Positions 1 through 7,656 of a stretch of DNA of 55,919 bases are shown in pieces. Source of the stretch: a virus; the IMG/VR virus record IMGVR_UViG_3300032285_001768, positions 1 through 55,919 of that record. One strand, 5' to 3'. A program made the position numbers and the translations under genes. The first letter of the stretch is position 1; each line of letters starts with the position of its first letter. The notes under the pieces were generated by a model, which was not told the DNA's origin, searched no databases, and worked only from the letters and a program-made list of their open reading frames with translations.

Positions 1-1104
1 TATGATCTCGTGCCTGGCTGGCACCTGCTGGAGGTTTGGCGAAGCCATAGAGAGACGGCCAGTGACGGTTCCGCCGTCGTCAGAGCGCATCTGGTTAACG
101 TGCGGATGGATGCGTCCTGTCTTGGCGGAGAACTCAAGGTAGGGGCGCAGGAACGTGCCGTGAGTCTTGTTCGTCTCGCGCGCTTCCACAATCATTTTGG
201 CAATTGGATGAGGGCAGCTATCCAAAAACCCTTTTGTAAAGCTTGGGAGCCCGTTCTCTGTTTTGCCGTAGGGCACGCTTAACTTATCAAATGCAACAGC
301 AATGCTCTGCGCAGCCCAAATGTCGATAGATGCTCCTGAGAGCCGCTTAAGCTCCTTAATCAGCTCTTGCTCGCGCTTAATCAACTGATCGATCAACTGC
401 TCCGCTTTAGGCCTGTCAAAGCGGATGCCCTTGTAGGTCATATCTAGCAGAACCGGGAAGACGTCCGTCTCCACGTTAAAGATCGACTCCACCTCATCTT
501 TTTTAAGCAAAGGCTTAAAACACTGCCAGAGCTTGAGTGTGAGCGCAGCATCTTGCTCTGCGTATTCTCCTACGTACATCGCTGGGAGCTTCCAGAGTTC
601 CTTCTTTGGATGTACGCCAAAATCGCCAGCGGCTTGTTTAAGGTTGGCTTCTGATTTGGCTTCCTGCAGATAATCAAAGCCCAGAGCGTTGAGCGAGAAG
701 GAAAAGCGATTCTCGTCAAGTAGCGGTGCGGCGAGCATGGTGTCTAGGATTCGGCCGTTGACCTCGAACCCTGATGCACGTAGCCAGCCTAAGTCGTAGG
801 CGGCGTTGTGCATGATCTTGTCTGCGTCGGTTTTTAGGACTCCGCGAATCCAATTATCAACAATTCGACGGTCCAGATTCCCGCCACCAGCGTGAGCAAT
901 CGGAAAATATCCGGACCAACCATCCACAGCAATAGCGTATCCAACAATATACCCGTCATTTCGAGGCCACCCTGGTCCAAAGGATTCAAGATTAGGGTCG
1001 CATGTCTCCAAGTCGATGGCAATCTCTTTAGCCGTTGACAGGTTTGGAAACGACTGCGGAGGCACCCACTCCGTCAGAGTCGGGAACATTGAGATAGTTC
1101 TCAC
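1..1104 (-). CDS. DNA polymerase family A, partial (3'-5' exonuclease plus start of polymerase domain)
   Basis: Replicative phage DNA polymerase of the Pol I family; only the N-terminal part lies in the window and the gene runs off the left edge. The translated minus strand shows exonuclease motif I (AIDLET), motif II (HNAAYD) and motif III (YAEQDAAL), the DEDDy proofreading set. These are followed by the start of the polymerase domain with TGRLSMASPNLQQVPAR near the window edge, the family A template-primer binding motif. I chose a GTG start at 1104 because GTGA overlaps the stop of the upstream helicase and AAAGG lies 9 bases before it; an in-frame ATG at 1089 is the alternative. It closes the visible replication operon (helicase, primase, SSB-like protein). 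The identity is secure; the start is less so. Confidence 0.93.
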   Translation of the reverse strand, partial: MRTISMFPTLTEWVPPQSFPNLSTAKEIAIDLETCDPNLESFGPGWPRNDGYIVGYAIAVDGWSGYFPIAHAGGGNLDRRIVDNWIRGVLKTDADKIMHNAAYDLGWLRASGFEVNGRILDTMLAAPLLDENRFSFSLNALGFDYLQEAKSEANLKQAAGDFGVHPKKELWKLPAMYVGEYAEQDAALTLKLWQCFKPLLKKDEVESIFNVETDVFPVLLDMTYKGIRFDRPKAEQLIDQLIKREQELIKELKRLSGASIDIWAAQSIAVAFDKLSVPYGKTENGLPSFTKGFLDSCPHPIAKMIVEARETNKTHGTFLRPYLEFSAKTGRIHPHVNQMRSDDGGTVTGRLSMASPNLQQVPARHEII

Positions 1105-2600
1105 AGATGAAAGCCTTTCTGCTGATTCTTTGGTAGCACAATGTGCAATTCTTGCTTGGCTCTCGTTATACCGACATACAGCAGTCTGTTGATGTCATCC
1201 GAGTTACGTTCGTACTCTTTTGCAAACCGAGTGGACAGGTCTGACAATAACAAGACCTTGTCCGCCTCGCCACCCTTTGCTCCGTGGATCGTGGACAGTT
1301 TGATAGGAATCTTGCCGGTGATCTTCATGCCGCGGCGCAACATGGCAATGATGTAGTCACGTCGTTCTTCGCCAATCTTGGTCAGAGCCTTGTGCCAGAT
1401 ATCATCAGTCAAAAGCCCGTGCTTTTCTTTAAGCATGTCCATGGTGTAGGACTGCTCCTCACTTGCACCTTTTAGGCCCTTAAAACCGTGCTTCACGAAG
1501 CTTGAGTCAAGGTACTTATAAATTGCTTTGACAGTGATAAAGGGCACGGGATTGCCCCTACGCAAGGATTCCCATCCGGTGACCGCGGAAAGAATGGACT
1601 CAGAAATGCTCCGTTGTCCGTGGCGCTCGAATAAGAGTCCTTGGCTCTTGATCCATGAGTGCATGTCTGTGAGCAGATAGTTCGTGGCGGCCAGGATGAG
1701 CCAGTCGCCAGCTGTAATGTCTACGTGGGTGAAATCGTTGTAGTACTGGACCGATCCCTCTTCTTGGCGTGGGTTCCAAGTTTTGGGCTGCCGTTCGCGA
1801 ATGCGATTGACGACAGTATTGGCCAGTGCATGCACTTTTGCAGGCACCCGATAAGACTGTTCGAGGATGGTGATTTTGCCGGTCAAGTTAAGAAAGCTTT
1901 TGACATCGGCACCCGCCCAGGTGTACACCGCCTGATCATCATCCCCGGCTAAAAAAACTCGGTCAGACCGATCTGCGAGCGCCATGACCACGGCCCATTG
2001 CAAACGGGACAGGTCTTGCGCTTCATCAATAATCAGCACCTCCAGCCGCGGCAAGAGATCAACCGATTCTACGACCCGCTCTAACAGATCGGTGAAGTCC
2101 ATCAAATCGTGCGAGTCTTTGTAGTGCCTGTAGGCACGTTCAACGTACTCGAAGTGGAACCACTCAATCTGCATGGCACTCTGGTTGTAGTGCGTGCGCA
2201 GATCGAGGCCCTTGATCCGTGCGATGTTGATCTCGTTCAGGATGGGGTTATCCACCTTAACCATAAAATCTTCTTCGCCGTTGTCAATACCGATCTCGAT
2301 TCCCGCCTCAAGGGCAAAGGACTTGTAGTCCATGGGAGACATCATGTCTTGCGACTTAACGCTCAAGCAGCGATAGGCAAGGCTGTGTAGCGTCCTAAAC
2401 CACGGGAAATCCGTATCCCGATTGAGATCGGGAAACTTGATGATTGCTCGGTCGCGGGCTTCCGTTGCAGCCTTTTTGGTAAAGCTGAAATAGCCTATTT
2501 GTTGTGGCGATACCCCGTTGGCAAGCTCAAGGTTGACGATGTCGAGCAGGAACGTCGTCTTGCCTGAGCCAGGCGGCCCAAAGATTTTTTCAATTTTCAT
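1101..2600 (-). CDS. UvrD/Rep-like superfamily 1 DNA helicase
   Basis: ATP-dependent DNA unwinding enzyme, about 499 residues, shorter than the roughly 650-730 of bacterial UvrD or Rep. Walker A GPPGSGKTT sits at residues 8-16, motif II DEAQD at 192-196, motif III GDDDQAVYTWAG at 219-230 and motif VI VGITRAKQEL near the C terminus, all typical of SF1A helicases. The open frame extends upstream to 2696, but the ATG at 2600 follows GAGGAG at good spacing and puts the P-loop at the usual place, so I use it. It overlaps the upstream small gene by 11 bases and its stop overlaps the polymerase start, so translation is probably coupled. The likely role is unwinding during phage replication or recombination; which of these cannot be seen. 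Confidence 0.93.
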   Translation of the reverse strand: MKIEKIFGPPGSGKTTFLLDIVNLELANGVSPQQIGYFSFTKKAATEARDRAIIKFPDLNRDTDFPWFRTLHSLAYRCLSVKSQDMMSPMDYKSFALEAGIEIGIDNGEEDFMVKVDNPILNEINIARIKGLDLRTHYNQSAMQIEWFHFEYVERAYRHYKDSHDLMDFTDLLERVVESVDLLPRLEVLIIDEAQDLSRLQWAVVMALADRSDRVFLAGDDDQAVYTWAGADVKSFLNLTGKITILEQSYRVPAKVHALANTVVNRIRERQPKTWNPRQEEGSVQYYNDFTHVDITAGDWLILAATNYLLTDMHSWIKSQGLLFERHGQRSISESILSAVTGWESLRRGNPVPFITVKAIYKYLDSSFVKHGFKGLKGASEEQSYTMDMLKEKHGLLTDDIWHKALTKIGEERRDYIIAMLRRGMKITGKIPIKLSTIHGAKGGEADKVLLLSDLSTRFAKEYERNSDDINRLLYVGITRAKQELHIVLPKNQQKGFHL

Positions 2601-2850
2601 CAAGAAGCTCCTCGGGCACGGGCCAGAGGACGATGGGCGTGGAGTCGCCCATATACGCGGACAGAATGTTGAAGTCCATGTATTCCATCGCATCATCGCG
2701 GCTCATGCCGTTCTCTTCCATCTTGTCCAGCATCTTCTCGCCGTCGTAAATTAAGCGGTCGACCAGCATGTTGCCGTGCCACGTCTGGCCAATCCCGATC
2801 ACGCAATCGTCGTAGTCATCAATCTTCAGGATTTCAGGTTCATCGCTCAA
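2590..2850 (-). CDS. conserved small phage protein in replication operon
   Basis: An 86-residue acidic protein without transmembrane segment. It carries a pattern I recognise from a family of uncharacterised phage proteins: a Met-rich helix, then AMEYMDFNILSAYMGDSTP, comparable to the common EAxEYFxFNxxGAxxGxxTP arrangement. The start is a TTG at 2850 preceded by GGAG with 6-base spacing; TTGA overlaps the primase stop. It sits between primase and helicase, so a replication-linked role is likely, but the biochemical function is unknown. Its coding strand and overlaps with both neighbours make it a convincing gene. Confidence 0.8.
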   Translation of the reverse strand: MSDEPEILKIDDYDDCVIGIGQTWHGNMLVDRLIYDGEKMLDKMEENGMSRDDAMEYMDFNILSAYMGDSTPIVLWPVPEELLDEN

Positions 2851-4373
2851 AATGGACTCCGTTTTTTCTGTTCAGGGGTTTCAAAAGGTGCGGATTGCTT
2901 TACAAAGCCAGGCAGTTTCCAGCACCGTGTTGCGCGGTTTTTGAGAAATAGGCTGATAGGTTCGCCTCCTAAATCACGTAGACGTTGCGCCATCTTTGGA
3001 GCGGTCATGCCTTGAAAGTTATTGCGTTTAAGGTGTGCTTCGAGATCCTTCATGCGGAAGTAGATTCGCCCTTCTTCCTCATCCGTCCAGGGTCGGCCTA
3101 GTAGGATCTCGTCGCGGTCCATTGCCTGCTGGAGGTGAGTACAAAACTCCTCCAACAAGTCCATGAACCTGCCGGTAATGCTTGTGTCCTCGGATGCTTC
3201 TGTAATTTGCTCGGTTTCCACCATCTCTTTCAGGAGCGCATTCAGGAGTTGCTCCCAATCCTGTTTGCGCAGCGTCGGCGGTAGGACGTTGATCTTGTCC
3301 ACACAGGCTTTCTGGAACAGGGACTGGTTGTACAGGTGATCGGTATCGATCTCGATCCGTTTGCCATTGATGTCCAGAAACCATAGCGGTGGCTCCGAGT
3401 TGTACTTGGACAGCGAGGACAACTGAGGGCTATCAGGTCCGTGGGCCCCGATCCCATACTTTCTGGTCCTGCACAGTCCTGAGTTGCAGAAACTATTGAG
3501 AGGTTGATCCTTGCACTTGTAGTGGTAATCCTTCTTGTGCAGTTGCTTTACGATTATCTGCACTTCATTGTTTGGGAGCGGCGGAGCAACATACTTGAAG
3601 TTATGCTCCACGAGCGCATTGTCCCAACTGGTCGGGTGTAGCTGCTTAAGATAGATGCCAATGTTAAACAGCGTGTTGTTTCGACCGCCCTCTGGAACGC
3701 CTTGAGAGCAAAGAGCCTGCAGGCATGGCGGCCCATCCTTAATGGGGGCATCCGGAACCTTTGGGGCTTCTGGAAAAACGAGTTCAGACTGGACGTTGGC
3801 GTTGTAGAGCTCGTAGAACTCTTCCATCGTAGCGGCACTGCCATCCTCACGGATGGCGTAACGCATCGTTTGATCCCCGCCAAAGTAAGGCAGATTCAGG
3901 AAGTTGCCGGTATCTCCTCGGTCGACCAGGATCTCTGATTGCTTGGGGAAGATTTCACGACCAGCTTCTCCCAAGAGTGCAGCGGCACCCTTGAGATAGC
4001 GTTGCATGTCTGCTGCCGGAATGGGGTCCTTCACAAACAGGAACACATGTGCCCCACCTGATTTACTGCGGCATACCACCATTGGCAGGTCAAGGGACTT
4101 TACCTTTTTAACAAGGCCTGCATGGTCCAGAGGGTATTGGTCAATGTCAATACATCCCCAGATGCACGAGTTATCTGCCCGGATCGGGATGATTCCGAGT
4201 GAGGGTTCGACGCCTTCGAGGTGCTTGACCCAGAGGTCGTCGACGGGTGGTTTGCGGATGACAACGGCTTTTCCAGCCTGTTTGCCTGTGTCTTTTGATC
4301 CATGGATTTGATAGGTTCCGTAAGCAATGTCCAAGCCGGTAAAGATCGACTTGAATCGAGTGATGTCCGTCAT
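2847..4373 (-). CDS. archaeo-eukaryotic-type primase (AEP) with C-terminal primase region
   Basis: Primase of about 508 residues that likely makes primers for the phage polymerase. AEP catalytic features are visible: metal-binding DID within GCIDIDQY at residues 76-78, the GGAH of SKSGGAHVFLF around 103-113, and a third motif ending in GNFLNLPYF at about 156-164. A PriCT-like stretch follows (GRNNTLFNIGIYLK, about residue 230), then a cysteine cluster (CKDQPLNSFCNSGLC) that could bind zinc or iron-sulphur. The C-terminal third is helical and unrecognised. The frame extends to 4415, but the ATG at 4373 follows an AGAAAG element and gives a natural N terminus. No replicative DnaB-type helicase is present in the window; the SNF2 and UvrD-like helicases are the only ones seen. 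Confidence 0.87.
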   Translation of the reverse strand: MTDITRFKSIFTGLDIAYGTYQIHGSKDTGKQAGKAVVIRKPPVDDLWVKHLEGVEPSLGIIPIRADNSCIWGCIDIDQYPLDHAGLVKKVKSLDLPMVVCRSKSGGAHVFLFVKDPIPAADMQRYLKGAAALLGEAGREIFPKQSEILVDRGDTGNFLNLPYFGGDQTMRYAIREDGSAATMEEFYELYNANVQSELVFPEAPKVPDAPIKDGPPCLQALCSQGVPEGGRNNTLFNIGIYLKQLHPTSWDNALVEHNFKYVAPPLPNNEVQIIVKQLHKKDYHYKCKDQPLNSFCNSGLCRTRKYGIGAHGPDSPQLSSLSKYNSEPPLWFLDINGKRIEIDTDHLYNQSLFQKACVDKINVLPPTLRKQDWEQLLNALLKEMVETEQITEASEDTSITGRFMDLLEEFCTHLQQAMDRDEILLGRPWTDEEEGRIYFRMKDLEAHLKRNNFQGMTAPKMAQRLRDLGGEPISLFLKNRATRCWKLPGFVKQSAPFETPEQKKRSPF

Positions 4374-4442
4374 TCTGGCTTTCTCGGGCAAGAGGGGCGA
4401 CCCCCTGTTAAGCATTGCTTTACAGTTGACCGCCCCAAGCGA
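4374..4442. other. short gap between SSB-like gene and primase
   Basis: A 69-base gap in the minus-strand replication operon. The longer primase frame starting at 4415 would fill much of it. I see no clear promoter or terminator here. Confidence 0.4.
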
Positions 4443-5228
4443 TTAAAACGGCACGTCGTCCACAGCCTCAACGCGAGGAGAACCTTCCTCCTCATGTTTG
4501 ATCTTGACGTCTCCAGTAGAAATGGACTGAGCAAACGCTTTCGCCGCTTCGTAAACATCTGCACTTTCAACGTCGCCAACGCGGGCGACTTCCCAACCAA
4601 ACCACTTCCCTTTGTCGTTTGATTCCTGGACGGAAGTCAATCGGTAGATCTGGCTATAAATCGCGGGACGAAACATCCGGCCATTCGAGCCTACCTTCTG
4701 AACAGCCTGCATCATGCTGTTCCATTTACGGGACTTCTTGAGCTGGGTCGATTTCATCACAATCAACGCTGGGCTAGGAATTCCGTCCGCGTCCAGAACC
4801 ATAACATAGTAATTAGCCGTGTTTTCCACGTAATTACCGTTGTCAAGGTAGTCCCGATTGTCGCCTGGCTCGCGATGCGTGCGAGACAGAATGTCGCTCG
4901 TGGCGGGATAGATGTGAATCGGTGCGCCCGATCCCTGTCCGCGAGGTGCCCATTCTACGTATTGACGTACATACACACATGGGATGACGTTTAACCCCTG
5001 TTTGCCGTCATACAACGCACCGGATACCGAGTTGTAGAACATGCCTGGACGGGCACCTTCCAAATCTGCAACTTCCGGAGACGTCGTGGTCAACAGGCGC
5101 AGAAACGGGAGCGCGAAATCGTCCCTGTTCATCCCGTCAAACCCGCTCTGGGCATCCTCCTCAAACATGGAGGTGAGTGCGAGTGCGGTACTCTCGCTCT
5201 TCACAACCGCTAGTTCGGCTTTAGCCAT
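4443..5228 (-). CDS. SSB-like single-stranded DNA binding protein candidate
   Basis: A 261-residue protein whose last residues are EAVDDVPF. Bacterial SSB proteins end in a very similar acidic tip (DDDIPF) that recruits replication partners, so this is most simply a phage ssDNA-binding protein. The body has aromatic-rich beta-like segments (VYVRQYVEWAPRG, NYYVMVLDADG, KWFGWEVARVGD) compatible with an OB-like or other ssDNA-binding fold, but I cannot name the fold. The ATG at 5228 follows AAGGATCACGGATC, a ribosome binding site formed by one of the period-7 repeats noted elsewhere. It lies between primase and a conserved unknown, as expected for a replication accessory protein. Confidence 0.65.
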   Translation of the reverse strand: MAKAELAVVKSESTALALTSMFEEDAQSGFDGMNRDDFALPFLRLLTTTSPEVADLEGARPGMFYNSVSGALYDGKQGLNVIPCVYVRQYVEWAPRGQGSGAPIHIYPATSDILSRTHREPGDNRDYLDNGNYVENTANYYVMVLDADGIPSPALIVMKSTQLKKSRKWNSMMQAVQKVGSNGRMFRPAIYSQIYRLTSVQESNDKGKWFGWEVARVGDVESADVYEAAKAFAQSISTGDVKIKHEEEGSPRVEAVDDVPF

Positions 5229-5248
5229 GATCCGTGATCCTTGATTAA

Positions 5249-5800
5249 TTAAGACTTGATAACAGCGCGTTGGCCAATAAAGGCACCAAACAAATCGGAT
5301 GGGAACTCGCTACCTTTCTCCACCCGCTCTTTCACCCATGCCTTAAGGGTCATGGGCTCAACTTTCTCCGACTGCTCCGCGACGTAGCCGCGTTCAGCCA
5401 GAACCTGCAGCAGCCGAGAGCACTGCTCGTCTTCGTTACGTCCAAATCGCACTGAGACGTTGTTCTTTATCAGGTCGCCAAATCCGTTGTCGCGTAGCCA
5501 GGCAAAGGCTTCTGCCCGCTTCTCTTCCTTGATTGACGCACTGTAGAACGGCTTGATGTCAATAGACGATCCGTCAGCCATCTTGAACGATTTCATCCCC
5601 AACTCGGCCAAAGCCTGCGGGAGGACTTCCTCGGTCAGCTTGCGATACTGATCTTTGCGCTCTTTAAGCATCGCTTCCATGTCCTCGATGTCTTTCTCGT
5701 GGAGCTTGGCAAGCTTAGCCAGTTCCGAAATCGCTGACAGGTCGTCGTTCTTGACCGTCAGGGCATCGGCATCCTGCTCAAATAAAGTCGTGAGACTCAT
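5249..5800 (-). CDS. conserved phage protein, N-terminal coiled coil, replication operon
   Basis: A 183-residue protein. Residues 20-65 are charged and helical (LAKLAKLHEKDIEDMEAML and on), likely a coiled coil. A compact middle follows (FKMADGSSIDIKPFYSASI), then a segment with EPMTLKAWVKERVEKG and FPSDLFGAFIGQRA at the C terminus. I recognise the general look of a family often placed beside phage ssDNA-binding proteins, but no activity is assigned. The start ATG at 5800 has a strong AAAGGAG site. The frame overlaps the 114-residue gene by 23 bases. The conserved position next to the SSB-like gene suggests a recombination or replication accessory role. Confidence 0.7.
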   Translation of the reverse strand: MSLTTLFEQDADALTVKNDDLSAISELAKLAKLHEKDIEDMEAMLKERKDQYRKLTEEVLPQALAELGMKSFKMADGSSIDIKPFYSASIKEEKRAEAFAWLRDNGFGDLIKNNVSVRFGRNEDEQCSRLLQVLAERGYVAEQSEKVEPMTLKAWVKERVEKGSEFPSDLFGAFIGQRAVIKS

Positions 5801-6122
5801 CTAACTCTCCTTTCTTAAACAAATCAACCTCGACTGGGATGTAGCGGCGTTCCCGCTTGTCCCACTTAAGGCACTTAAAACGCCCGTTGTTACGGGCGGC
5901 TGCAATTGCGCAGGTGATGCCTATTGCACTTGGGTCACCAATGAGCAACAGCCAATCATCGTCGCAAAACTTCTCCAGCTTGCGCTGGATCCTTCTGATC
6001 GTAGGGACCGTTGAAAATGCAATCTGCGCGTTGGGCGGCAGGATCACCTCAATCGTTCCGAAGTCCTGAGCACTTGCAATGTTATGTTGCAAAGTCTCTT
6101 GGATTACAAACACCTTAGCCAC
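5778..6122 (-). CDS. conserved phage protein of unknown function, first gene of replication operon
   Basis: A 114-residue protein beginning with GTG (6122) after AAGGAG with 6-base spacing. It opens AKVFVIQETLQHNIASAQDFG and contains ALTERNATING hydrophobic strands (DWLLLIGDPSAIGITCAIAAARNNG) and the closing segment FKCLKWDKRERRYIPVEVDL. The start resembles a family of small phage proteins beginning with KVFVIQE found near replication genes; function unknown. It is the promoter-proximal gene of the leftward replication operon and is divergent from the SNF2 helicase, with 82 bases between the two starts. Confidence 0.72.
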   Translation of the reverse strand: MAKVFVIQETLQHNIASAQDFGTIEVILPPNAQIAFSTVPTIRRIQRKLEKFCDDDWLLLIGDPSAIGITCAIAAARNNGRFKCLKWDKRERRYIPVEVDLFKKGELDESHDFI

Positions 6123-6204
6123 AAAATTCTCCTTTCTTGACTGGAAGAGCCACTGTACACTAGCAGTTCTCGGGGCGCAAGCTCCTTCTTCAAGAAAGGC
6201 AGAA
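6123..6204. promoter_or_regulatory. divergent intergenic region (probable bidirectional promoter)
   Basis: An 82-base gap separates the divergent starts of the leftward replication operon and the rightward SNF2 helicase, so promoters for both should lie in or near it. On the minus strand TTGCGC, a 17-base spacer and TACAGT form a weak sigma70-like match. On the plus strand TTGACT is present at 6137-6142, but no good -10 at correct spacing follows. Both starts have AGAAAGG-type ribosome binding sites. The promoter assignment rests mostly on gene orientation. Confidence 0.4.
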
Positions 6205-7656
6205 ATGACCGATTTTTTGACGACCTATCCCTACCGTAACAAGCCCTTTCTGCATCAACAGGCGTACCTTCAGAAATTCTGGGAACGCTCTGTCTGCGCC
6301 CTTTTCGCCGACATGGGAACTGGCAAAAGTTACATGTTAATCAACAACTTCGCCATGCTCTACGACAAGGGTAAGGTGAACGCGGTCCTGATCGTGGCAC
6401 CCAAGGGCGTATACCGAAATTGGTATAACTCCGAGATCCCCAAACACGTACCCGAACACACTCAATACCGCATGGCGCTGTGGTCCCCCTCGCCACGCAA
6501 GGCCGAAAAAGAGGCCCTGGACAAACTCTTCGAGGTCACGGAGGACCTCAAGATTCTGGTCATGAACATCGAGGCGTTTTCCACCGACAAAGGCACGAAG
6601 TTTGCCAGCCGATTCGTCACGTACCACGATACTATGATGATCATCGACGAGAGCACCACGATCAAAACTCACAACTCAGCGCGAAGTAAGAACACTGAGA
6701 AAGTTGGGCGTACTGCCCGGTATAAACGAATAGCGACAGGCTCTCCGGTGACCAAGAGCCCAATGGATCTGTACTCACAGTGCTTGTTCTTAAGCCCAGA
6801 TTGCCTGGACGCTTCAAGCTACTACACGTTTCAGGCGCGGTACGCGGTCCTTGTTGACAGGGCAGTTGGAGCCCACAGCTTCAAGCAGATCGTTGGCTAT
6901 CGCAAGCTTGATGAGCTTAAGGAAAAGCTCGACAGGTTCAGTTTCCGGGTGACCAAAGATGAGTGTTTAGATCTTCCAGCCAAACTATACGTCCGTCGAG
7001 AGGTAGAACTCACGAAAGAGCAAGAAAAGGCCTACACGGAAATGAAGCTTATGGCCATGGCAGAGTTTGACCGCGGACTAATGACCACGGTCAACGCGCT
7101 CACCCAGTTAATGCGGATGCATCAAATTGTGTGCGGCCATATCAAACTTGACACGGGCGAAACGCTTGATCTGCCCAACAAACGGTTGGATGAGCTGATG
7201 CAAGTTGTGTCGGAATGCGACGGCAAGATGATTATTTGGGCCAACTATCGTCACGACATTTTCGCTATCAAAAATGCTCTGCAGGCTGAGTATGGGATGA
7301 ACACCGTGGCGGCTTACTTTGGCGACACAGATAGCGACGAAAGACAACAGATTGTCAGCCGGTTCCAAGATCTTAACGACACCTTACGCTTTTTTGTCGG
7401 AAACCCGAAGACGGGTGGCTACGGCTTGACTCTTACGGCAGCCAACGTAATGGTGTATTACAGCAACTCGTTTGACCTGGAGGTCAGGCTGCAGTCAGAA
7501 GATCGGGCGCACCGAATTGGGCAGACCAAGAATGTGACCTACATCGACCTGATCGCGCCAGGAACCGTTGACGAAAAAATCGTCAAGGCCCTGCGCGACA
7601 AGATCAATATCTCTACCCAGGTCTTGGGCGAAGATATTAAGCAGTGGTTGATCTAA
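6205..7656 (+). CDS. SNF2-family DNA helicase/translocase
   Basis: A 483-residue SF2 helicase of the SNF2 group, the only confident plus-strand gene here. Walker A DMGTGKS is at residues 36-42 and a DEST Walker B (MMIIDESTTIK) at about 144-154. The C-terminal helicase half carries the classic QSEDRAHRIGQTK at about 431-443 and ends with IDLIAPGTVDEKI. The frame extends upstream to 6079, but ATG 6205 follows AGAAAGG and begins MTDFLTTYPYRNKPFLHQQ, the usual N terminus for phage SNF2 proteins. It is divergent from the replication operon and its stop overlaps that of the converging late gene by a few bases, with no terminator visible between them. It probably remodels or translocates on DNA during replication or transcription. 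Confidence 0.93.
   Translation: MTDFLTTYPYRNKPFLHQQAYLQKFWERSVCALFADMGTGKSYMLINNFAMLYDKGKVNAVLIVAPKGVYRNWYNSEIPKHVPEHTQYRMALWSPSPRKAEKEALDKLFEVTEDLKILVMNIEAFSTDKGTKFASRFVTYHDTMMIIDESTTIKTHNSARSKNTEKVGRTARYKRIATGSPVTKSPMDLYSQCLFLSPDCLDASSYYTFQARYAVLVDRAVGAHSFKQIVGYRKLDELKEKLDRFSFRVTKDECLDLPAKLYVRREVELTKEQEKAYTEMKLMAMAEFDRGLMTTVNALTQLMRMHQIVCGHIKLDTGETLDLPNKRLDELMQVVSECDGKMIIWANYRHDIFAIKNALQAEYGMNTVAAYFGDTDSDERQQIVSRFQDLNDTLRFFVGNPKTGGYGLTLTAANVMVYYSNSFDLEVRLQSEDRAHRIGQTKNVTYIDLIAPGTVDEKIVKALRDKINISTQVLGEDIKQWLI

Noticed and set aside
2601-2696. Longer helicase start at 2696
   Set aside because: The extra residues are Pro/Ser/Arg shadow of the upstream gene; GAGGAG and the P-loop position support ATG 2600.
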